Of a stretch of DNA of 29,338 nt, positions 23,814 to 29,338 are shown in pieces. The notes under the pieces are model-generated. The model was not told the origin of the DNA. It did not search any database and saw nothing but the letters and a program-made list of their open reading frames with translations. The translations under genes and the position numbers were made by a program. Each line of letters opens with the position of its first letter. Position 1 is the stretch's first letter. Origin of the DNA: an uncultured Eubacterium sp. (GTDB lineage: Bacteria > Bacillota > Clostridia > Lachnospirales > Lachnospiraceae); the NCBI GenBank assembly GCA_910586445.1, contig CAJUHV010000020.1:1-29338 (forward strand). Direction: 5' to 3'.

Positions 23814-24311
23814 ATGAGCATATGTGATTATCTTGGCATAGACTTGGAATATGTCGTTTGGGGATTGGCGGGAGTTGTAATTCTATTGTTTTTGATGTTA
23901 ATAATCAATCTGTTTACGATCGGAAGGCTGAAGAAAAAGTACAAAAAATTTATGGGCGATACAGATGCAAAATCATTAGAAGAAAAAATAATAGAGCGTT
24001 TAGATCAGATTGATGGACTAGTAGAGTCAAACTACAGCAACAAGATTAAAATCGAAACATTAGAAGGTAAAATGAATATTACTTTTCAGAAGATCGGATT
24101 AGTGAAGTATGATGCATTTAATGAGATGGGAGGAAAGCTTAGTTTTTCTCTTGCATTGTTAAATGAGAAAGATGATGGGTTTATAATTAACGCAATGCAC
24201 AGCAGGGAAGGCTGTTATACATATATCAAAGAAATCATTGCTGGAAAATCAATTATTGTACTGGCTTCTGAAGAAAAAGAAGCTTTAGATATGGCGTTAA
24301 ATTATAAATAG
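23814..24311 (+). CDS. DUF4446-family membrane protein
   Basis: A 165-residue protein with one N-terminal membrane helix (about residues 14-34) and a cytoplasmic part. It has a coiled region (SLEEKIIERLDQIDGLVESN) and a beta-rich end with FQKIGLVKYDAFNEMGGKLSFSL, which I recognise as the DUF4446 core. The family commonly follows parB in Clostridia; its function is not known to me. The start is ATG 23814 with GGAGG six bases upstream; a longer reading from 23733 adds 27 unlikely residues. It lies 108 bases after parB and may belong to its operon. Confidence 0.8.
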   Translation: MSICDYLGIDLEYVVWGLAGVVILLFLMLIINLFTIGRLKKKYKKFMGDTDAKSLEEKIIERLDQIDGLVESNYSNKIKIETLEGKMNITFQKIGLVKYDAFNEMGGKLSFSLALLNEKDDGFIINAMHSREGCYTYIKEIIAGKSIIVLASEEKEALDMALNYK

Positions 24312-24317
24312 AAAGTG

Positions 24318-24346
24318 TTGCAAAATTTTGGAATATATTATATAAT
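24318..24346 (+). promoter_or_regulatory. Promoter of the DUF3881 gene
   Basis: TTGCAA (24318-24323), a 17-base spacer and a perfect TATAAT (24341-24346), about 35 bases before the start. This gene probably has its own transcript in addition to any readthrough. Confidence 0.6.
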
Positions 24347-24380
24347 AAAAAAAATCTAGTAAAAAGGAGGAAATGTCAAG

Positions 24381-25259
24381 ATGCACCGCTTTTTGCGCGC
24401 AATTGGATTTAGTGAATTTAAAGACAAAAGGCAGCTAGATAGAATTATTAAAGACATTATTAAACATCCAGATGTGGAAAAGCTTGCACTTGATTCCGAT
24501 GGAAACGAGTTTTCTGAAGTAACACATATGTTTAGTGAATATTTCGGAATAACAGTTTGTGGACTGTATGAGGATGATAATAGTTTTTCAATAGATCATT
24601 ACTATCCGATATTTATAGGACAAGAAGTTTCTACAAACGAGCAGATAGAGATTGAGCGCCATGTTGGAGATGAGTCTTACGCAGGTGTATGTGATGAGAT
24701 GCGTTTAGGTGTTACATTAATTTTCTATCTCCAGAATGTTGCTGATTATTTAAACCAAAAGCCGGTCGTTGGGACAAGTTGTCAGAATGTATCTACGACA
24801 CTATCTGCACTTTCATTAAGTGGGAAAATTATTTTGCCTATAGGTAAAAATGAAGAGCAGATTCGCAATACAGAGAGAAACAGGCGTAATCATAATTATC
24901 TTATGGCTGCTGCGAGAGATGGTGACGAAGAAGCGATCGAAAGTCTTACGTTAGAAGATATAGATCTGTATTCTATGATTTCTAAACGTGTAGAAAATGA
25001 AGATGTATTTTCAATTGTAGAAAGTTATTTTATGCCTTATGGAATTGAAAGTGACCAGTATTCGATTATGGGGCAGATTTTGGATATCAAAGTTGTATCG
25101 AATGAATTGTCAAAAGAAAAAATTTTTGTTATGAGGGTTAACTCAAACGACTTATTGTTCGATATATGTATTAACGAAAAAGATTTGTACGGTATACCAG
25201 AAGTAGGAAGAAGATTTAAAGGTAATATCTGGATGCAGGGAAAGATCAATTTTGAGTAA
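24381..25259 (+). CDS. DUF3881-family protein
   Basis: A 292-residue cytoplasmic protein, mostly acidic. The opening MHRFLRAIGFS and the segments SEYFGITVCGLYEDD and ARDGDEEAIESLTLEDIDLYS match the DUF3881 family as I recall it, which is mainly found in Lachnospiraceae. No enzyme motif or membrane segment is visible. The C-terminal half has YGIESDQYSIMGQILDI and GRRFKGNIWMQGKI. AAAGGAGG lies about ten bases before ATG 24381. Position after parAB and DUF4446 is suggestive but not proof of a linked role. Confidence 0.75.
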   Translation: MHRFLRAIGFSEFKDKRQLDRIIKDIIKHPDVEKLALDSDGNEFSEVTHMFSEYFGITVCGLYEDDNSFSIDHYYPIFIGQEVSTNEQIEIERHVGDESYAGVCDEMRLGVTLIFYLQNVADYLNQKPVVGTSCQNVSTTLSALSLSGKIILPIGKNEEQIRNTERNRRNHNYLMAAARDGDEEAIESLTLEDIDLYSMISKRVENEDVFSIVESYFMPYGIESDQYSIMGQILDIKVVSNELSKEKIFVMRVNSNDLLFDICINEKDLYGIPEVGRRFKGNIWMQGKINFE

Positions 25260-25330
25260 TATTAAATTTTTAAAGATTTATGTATAAATAAAGAGCTGAT
25301 AAGTAAAATATATATAGATTTGTTGAATTT

Positions 25331-25407
25331 GTCGCTATAGCTCAGCTGGATAGAGCGACCGCCTCCTAAGCGGTAGGTCGGAGGTTCAAATCCTCTTAGC
25401 GACGCCA
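25331..25407 (+). tRNA. tRNA-Arg (anticodon CCU)
   Basis: A 77-base cloverleaf. The acceptor stem is GTCGCTA (25331-25337) with TAGCGAC (25397-25403), the D arm has GCTCAGCTGGATAGAGC, and the anticodon stem CCGC/GCGG holds loop CTCCTAA with anticodon CCU. The T arm is GAGGTTCAAATCCTC, and discriminator G and an encoded CCA end the gene. It is a single-copy-type tRNA for AGG codons. Confidence 0.96.
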
Positions 25408-25414
25408 GAAATTC

Positions 25415-25455
25415 CGCCGAAAACATTGATTTTTCAAGGTTTTCGGCGTTTCTAA
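25415..25455 (+). terminator. Intrinsic terminator after tRNA-Arg
   Basis: CGCCGAAAAC (25415-25424) pairs perfectly with GTTTTCGGCG (25439-25448), followed by a T-rich stretch, starting eight bases after the tRNA. Confidence 0.88.
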
Positions 25456-25566
25456 TTTTTCGAAAGAATTTGAACTCATAATGAGGACGGAGTGATGAAT
25501 AAGGCAATACTTATCTACTTTTGAATATGAAATTATACTGATAAATAGGGATGGGAGGTCATGGAT

Positions 25567-26049
25567 ATGGAAAGTGATGTCCAAAAAAGTTTAGAGATAT
25601 ATAAAGAGCAGTTAAGGTATGGTTATATACGAACTGCGTATTTAGCTTTGACAAGATATATTGCTGACCTAAAATCAAAATTTTCAACGCAGTATAAGAC
25701 AGGTAATATTTCGTTTGGATATTTAGACTATACCTATTTTTCATTTTATAATCAATATTTAAGAAATCATAAATTACGGTTTGGAATAGTATTAAACCAT
25801 GAAAAGCTGCAGTTTGAATTATGGCTGATGGGACAGAATGCTGATGTGCAAAGAAAATACTGGGAAATTTTGAAAAATTCAGTATGGAATGGCAATAGAA
25901 AAGAAATGCCAAAGTATTCTATTTTGGAAATCGTCTTAGAAAATCAAATAGATTTTAGCAATAAAGATAATATGACACAAAATATTATGAAACATTCCGT
26001 TACTTTGGCATTAGAAATACAAGAATATTTAAAAAATATTGATTGTTGA
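25567..26049 (+). CDS. DUF7000-like protein
   Basis: A 160-residue soluble protein. The segments YKEQLRYGYIRTAYLALTRYI, FGYLDYTYFSFYNQYLRNHKL and FGIVLNHEKLQFELWLMGQN resemble a small family I recall as DUF7000; its function is not known to me. No membrane helix, metal motif or toxin-like signature is seen. GGGAGG lies eight bases before the second of two ATGs, so 25567 is preferred to 25561. The gene is preceded by a terminator, so it probably starts a new transcript. Confidence 0.65.
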   Translation: MESDVQKSLEIYKEQLRYGYIRTAYLALTRYIADLKSKFSTQYKTGNISFGYLDYTYFSFYNQYLRNHKLRFGIVLNHEKLQFELWLMGQNADVQRKYWEILKNSVWNGNRKEMPKYSILEIVLENQIDFSNKDNMTQNIMKHSVTLALEIQEYLKNIDC

Positions 26050-26163
26050 AATATAAAGAGAAAAAAGTGCTATTCCGTAGTCTACTATTATACGGAGCCA
26101 TGCTTTCCGCTGTTTTAAGAAGTGACATAAAAATACAATCAGCAGGCAAGGAGAATGTAAAAA

Positions 26164-27024
26164 ATGAAGAATGGAAAAAGTGTTTTAAAATTATTGGCAC
26201 TGATTTTTCTATTGGTTGGTGTCATACTAATCAGCTTGGGCGTAGGTGTTCAATTAGTTTCTGGAATGGAACTTTATATGTTTGTGATGTGTTTGATAGG
26301 CAGTATTTTTCTTTGTATTGGAGGGATACTTTTTTTCATTGATCAAGTGGGAATGCGCAGAAGGCAAAAGCTGAAAGATGATGGTAAGTTTGTATACGCA
26401 CAGATCGTTGATATAGATGTAGATTTATATAAGCAGGTGCAGATAGAACGTATTTCTATGAACCCATTTTTTATTCTGTGCAAGTATCAAGATGGCAGCG
26501 GCAGGACATATGATTTCAAAAGTGGTGCTCTGCTTTATAATCCATCAGGGTTATTACAGTCAGATAAGCTGAAAGTATATGTCAATCTGGATAATCCAAA
26601 GCGTTATTATGTAGATACGAGTGAGATTCTGCCAGAAAATGCGATGCTGCATAAATTTAAGCTGGATAGTGAAAAGAATTCACAGAGGCTGAAGAATATA
26701 GGAAATTATATAACTGCAGCTACGTGTGGTGTTGAATTGTTTGGCAGAATTAAAGTAAATGGCATAATCAAATCACAGTTTTTAAAACTCCCAGATAATA
26801 TTGCAAGGCAGTTCCATATGTCAAAGGATGAAAAGGGACGCGTATTTGCGGGATATACAATTTTGTGCCGCTATCAAGATATGAACGGCATTGTACATAT
26901 TTTTGCTTCAAAAGGTATTTTGGGTGAGCCGGATTCTCTTCATATGGGGGAAAAGGTAAAAGTCTATTATGATGGAGCTGATTACAAATACTATCATGTT
27001 GATATTGATTCTTTGACTCAATAA
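26164..27024 (+). CDS. Two-TM protein with a duplicated beta-rich domain
   Basis: A 286-residue membrane protein. Two adjoining hydrophobic helices lie near residues 8-31 and 38-59, followed by a basic stretch (MRRRQKLK). Two similar soluble domains follow. The first is roughly 75-160 (FVYAQIVDIDVD, FFILCKYQDGSGRTYDFKSG, DKLKVYVNLDNPKRYYVD). The second is roughly 190-284 (GRIKVNGII, YTILCRYQDMNGIVHIFASKG, EKVKVYYDGADYKYYHVD). This is reminiscent of DUF3592-type domains but I did not identify it securely. AAGGAG precedes the ATG. Function unknown. Confidence 0.65.
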   Translation: MKNGKSVLKLLALIFLLVGVILISLGVGVQLVSGMELYMFVMCLIGSIFLCIGGILFFIDQVGMRRRQKLKDDGKFVYAQIVDIDVDLYKQVQIERISMNPFFILCKYQDGSGRTYDFKSGALLYNPSGLLQSDKLKVYVNLDNPKRYYVDTSEILPENAMLHKFKLDSEKNSQRLKNIGNYITAATCGVELFGRIKVNGIIKSQFLKLPDNIARQFHMSKDEKGRVFAGYTILCRYQDMNGIVHIFASKGILGEPDSLHMGEKVKVYYDGADYKYYHVDIDSLTQ

Positions 27025-27149
27025 ATCGGGAAACGGGTGCAAAATGTGAAGAATTATGACATGATCGTTTCAGACACAGTGATATAAGTTATGATACTGC
27101 ATGTACCAGAGCGGGTTTATAAGACAAGATTTTATGAAAAGGATATAGG

Positions 27150-27851
27150 ATGAGCAGAAGAGGCTATATACCTGAGGATGAAAAACAATTTAGAGGAAAA
27201 CAGCTGGAGTTATTGAAACAAGCAGCAGATGAAGTACAATATCTATTAGATCATGGATATGATGTAAAGACTACAACTACATTTATAGGAAATCATTATA
27301 TGTTTTCAGAACGGCAGCGTCTGGCATTGGCACGTTCAGTATCATCCATAGAATGGATAAAAGAACGAAATAAGAAAGAGCTGCTGCAGCAGAAAACTCT
27401 AAAACTTCCAGATACTGTATATATTGACGGTTTTAATGTGATAATTACTCTGGAGGTGGCGCTGTCTGAATCGCCTATTTTCTGCTGCAGGGATGGTACG
27501 ATACGCGACCTGGCTGGGCTGAGAGGAACCTATCGTATTATTGAGCAGACGCAGAAAGCGGTTGAGCTGATTTTAAGACAGCTGGAAAATTTAAATATAA
27601 AAGTGGCATATTTTTATTTAGATGCACCTGTCTCTAATTCTGGCAGGTTATCAGCGCTTATTAAAAAGTGCAGTGAAAAGTATAATTTGTCTGTAGAGAC
27701 TCAGACTGCTGATGATGTAGACCGCATTTTGGAAAAATCAGAAGGTGTGATTAGCGGGGATGCCATTATACTAAACAAATGTATCAGCTGGATGAATCTT
27801 ATGCCGCGAATAACAGAACATATTGTGGGGGCATGGAGAATCCAATTGTAG
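27150..27851 (+). CDS. DUF434/DUF5616 protein with a PIN/NYN-like domain
   Basis: A 233-residue protein. The N-terminal segment RRGYIPEDEKQFRGKQLELLKQ up to about residue 65 matches the helical DUF434 type, with SERQRLALARS. The rest resembles DUF5616, a PIN-like fold: VYIDGFNVIITLE (residues 90-102), RDGTIRDLAGLRGTYR, FYLDAPVSNSGRLSALI, ADDVDRILE and ISGDAIIL supply several Asp residues that could bind metal. RNA or nucleic acid cleavage is a reasonable inference but is untested. GGATATAGG precedes the ATG. It is 125 bases after the previous gene. Confidence 0.7.
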   Translation: MSRRGYIPEDEKQFRGKQLELLKQAADEVQYLLDHGYDVKTTTTFIGNHYMFSERQRLALARSVSSIEWIKERNKKELLQQKTLKLPDTVYIDGFNVIITLEVALSESPIFCCRDGTIRDLAGLRGTYRIIEQTQKAVELILRQLENLNIKVAYFYLDAPVSNSGRLSALIKKCSEKYNLSVETQTADDVDRILEKSEGVISGDAIILNKCISWMNLMPRITEHIVGAWRIQL

Positions 27852-27863
27852 AATATACCTATA

Positions 27864-27900
27864 GGGCATGCTATGGAGAATTTATCCTAAATTTTTGATG
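27864..27900 (+). repeat. Fragment of the TIR repeat family, copy D
   Basis: GGGCATGCTATGGAGAATTT followed by ATCCTAAATTTTTGATG matches the left-arm section of copy A (about 18990-19026) with few changes. No ends are recognisable, so this is a remnant. Confidence 0.6.
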
Positions 27901-27931
27901 TTTCCTTCAGTTGTTAATCTTTTAAAAAAGA

Positions 27932-27960
27932 TTGAAAACACTGATAAATTATGCTAACAT
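27932..27960 (+). promoter_or_regulatory. Promoter of the right-edge membrane protein gene
   Basis: TTGAAA (27932-27937), a 17-base spacer ending in TGC, and TAACAT (27955-27960), which gives an extended -10. It lies about 150 bases before the start, which leaves a long leader without a recognised RNA element. Confidence 0.5.
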
Positions 27961-28114
27961 AATAACTATCGAATGATGGGGATGTATGCATCTTCGGACT
28001 TGGAGAGGCATGATTGATAGATTATTGTGCCGGCCGTTTGGATTTTTATAAGGGTATCATTTGAATTGGCCTATATCCAATTAGGTGCATTACAAAATGA
28101 GAGGAGTAATAAAA

Positions 28115-29338
28115 ATGTCACAGGATAACAAAGATACGGCAGTGAAAAAAAATGGTCAGATGACGGCGATTTCGCTTATCTCAGTATTGACAGTATTATT
28201 GTTTATTATTGAGATTTATGAAATTATTAATGATCAGACAAATTTGATTGCAATAGGTGCTCTTGGCGTTTTTATACTGGCAACAGTTTACGCACAAATG
28301 CATTTGATTGGCCGGATGATTAAAAAAAGGCAGGCAGAGCAGGAAGAGGCATTTAATAATGTATATCGGTCAGAAAAAGCATCTTATTTGTTAATGAGGA
28401 AGTATTTTGATCAGATGGAAGAAAGAATGGATTCATTCAACAGCCAGATCAGTGCTCCATATAAAGAGATGATTGCTGCTCAAAAAGCGCTGGCAAAGGT
28501 GCAGATCAACCGCAGTAAACAGAATGCAAATACGCTGCTGATCTCAAATGATAAAATGCTTCATAAGATCAGTGATTTTCAAAAGCAGATTGCAAATAAC
28601 AATGTTGGACTGAGTGATGAAGATAAAGCAGCATTATTAGAAAGCAATAAAGATCTTCTTTCAAAGCAGCAGGAAATTTTATCAGCTCTGCAGGAATTAG
28701 AAACTTCTCTAAAAAGTGATATAATAGAATCAGTTAATAAGGTAGAGTCTTTACAGTCACAGTTAGTGACTCTGACAGAATCGATAGAATCAGCAGAAGA
28801 AAAGTCCCAGCTTCAATCATTGGATATAGAACATGAACATTTGATGGATAACGGCATAAATCTAAGACAGCCTTTGGAAACTTCATCTGAATCTGATTTA
28901 GATCAGCTGCTGAAGGGAATTGATAACAAAGATTCTGCAATACCAGAGCTGGAACCAATCATGGCAGAAACGGAATTGGAGCCGATGACAGCAGAGCTAG
29001 AGCTAGGATCAATCATGGAAGAGCCGGAGCTAGAGCCGATTATGACAGAGCCGGAGCTGGCAGCAGCAGAGCCAGAGCTAGGATCAATTATGGGAGAGCC
29101 GGAGCTAGGATCAATCATGGCAGAAACGGAATTAGAGCCGGTGACAGCAGAGCCAGAGCTGGGATCAATCATGGAAGAGCCGGAGCTAGAGCCGATTATG
29201 ACAGAGCCGGAGTTGGGATCAATCATGGAAGAGCCGCAGCTGGCAGCAGCAGAGCCAGAGCTGGGATCAATCATGGGAGAGCCGGAGCTAGAGCCGATTA
29301 TGACAGAGCCGGAGCTGGGATCAATCATGGAAGAGCCG
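28115..29338 (+). CDS. Two-TM coiled-coil protein with acidic 9-residue repeats (partial)
   Basis: An open frame of 408 codons runs from ATG 28115 off the window without a stop. GAGAGGAG lies eight bases before the ATG. Two hydrophobic helices span residues 17-37 and 43-62, then a basic stretch. A long, heptad-like helical region (about 75-250, rich in Gln, Glu, Lys, Leu) follows. From residue 277 there are 15 repeat units of the form PELxxIMxE (nine residues; two PELAAAE or PQLAAAE units are seven residues), very acidic. I do not recognise the family. The topology suggests a membrane anchor with a cytoplasmic rod and a repeat tail. Function unknown. Confidence 0.8.
   Translation, partial: MSQDNKDTAVKKNGQMTAISLISVLTVLLFIIEIYEIINDQTNLIAIGALGVFILATVYAQMHLIGRMIKKRQAEQEEAFNNVYRSEKASYLLMRKYFDQMEERMDSFNSQISAPYKEMIAAQKALAKVQINRSKQNANTLLISNDKMLHKISDFQKQIANNNVGLSDEDKAALLESNKDLLSKQQEILSALQELETSLKSDIIESVNKVESLQSQLVTLTESIESAEEKSQLQSLDIEHEHLMDNGINLRQPLETSSESDLDQLLKGIDNKDSAIPELEPIMAETELEPMTAELELGSIMEEPELEPIMTEPELAAAEPELGSIMGEPELGSIMAETELEPVTAEPELGSIMEEPELEPIMTEPELGSIMEEPQLAAAEPELGSIMGEPELEPIMTEPELGSIMEEP
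28943..29338 (+). repeat. 27-base tandem repeats in the acidic tail
   Basis: In-frame units of 27 bases (two are 21) encode PELGSIMEE, PELEPIMTE, TELEPVTAE and PELAAAE variants, with 15 units before the edge. A larger period is visible: TELEP-TAE, xELGSIMEE, PELEPIMTE, then others, repeated. Copies are very similar at base level, including third positions, which indicates recent expansion or correction. Confidence 0.9.

Noticed and set aside
25262..25507. Minus-strand ORF containing GFEPPTYRLGGG
   Set aside because: It crosses tRNA-Arg and its terminator; this peptide is a common artefact of translating the complement of tRNA.
25331..26049. Integrated element at tRNA-Arg
   Set aside because: No integrase, no duplicated tRNA 3' end and an intact terminator directly follow; downstream genes do not look phage-derived.
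26043..26342. Plus-strand 99-residue ORF overlapping two genes
   Set aside because: It overlaps the start of the better supported two-TM protein in another frame and lacks a ribosome site.
28903..29328. Minus-strand ORF with Ser/Gly-rich repeats (DPSSGS)
   Set aside because: It is the mirror of the in-frame repeats of the plus-strand membrane protein and has no ribosome site; the plus frame is continuous for 408 codons with a good start.

Overview
The window is a replication-origin region of a low-to-moderate GC Firmicute. The gene order rpmH / dnaA / dnaN / S4-domain yaaA / recF / gyrB / gyrA runs one way, and rnpA / yidD / yidC / jag / mnmE / mnmG / rsmG / parA / parB runs the other. This is the conserved Bacillota origin layout. 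Small genes after parB that look like DUF4446 and DUF3881, a two-subunit class I fumarase, and many TTG/strong-Shine-Dalgarno starts point to Clostridia, most likely Lachnospiraceae. That placement rests on family recollection, not on a search.

Layout. 1-9359 (minus strand, left replichore): two promoter-like sites at the left edge reading out of the window (possibly an rRNA operon, as after gyrA in Bacillus), tRNA-Ser(GCU), fumB, fumA, gyrA, gyrB, recF, yaaA, dnaN, then dnaA. DnaA boxes flank dnaA on both sides (9300-9343 and 10866-11138), which suggests a bipartite oriC. 11200-18900 (plus strand): rpmH, rnpA, yidD, yidC, jag, then mnmE, mnmG and rsmG. A degenerate tandem repeat array fills the mnmG-rsmG gap. 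18900-22020: an accessory-looking stretch with a degenerate alpha/beta-hydrolase on the minus strand, three perfect parS sites, and three copies of an imperfectly palindromic element with terminal inverted repeats. One copy appears to have inserted in the loop of the rsmG terminator. 22022-25259: parA, parB, a DUF4446-type membrane protein and a DUF3881-type protein. 25331-25407: tRNA-Arg(CCU). 25567-29338: four poorly characterised genes (DUF7000-like, a two-TM protein with a duplicated beta-rich domain, a DUF434/PIN-like protein, and a two-TM coiled-coil protein with a long acidic 9-residue repeat tail that runs off the window).

How it works together: DnaA opens oriC; the beta clamp, RecF and gyrase support replication; ParA/ParB acting on the nearby parS sites segregate the origins; L34, the RNase P protein, YidD, YidC and Jag/KhpB serve translation, RNA processing and membrane-protein insertion; MnmE/MnmG and RsmG modify tRNA and 16S rRNA. 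The least explained material is the TIR repeat family, the mnmG-rsmG repeat array, the hydrolase that has lost triad residues, the structured leader before parA, and the acidic-repeat membrane protein at the right edge.
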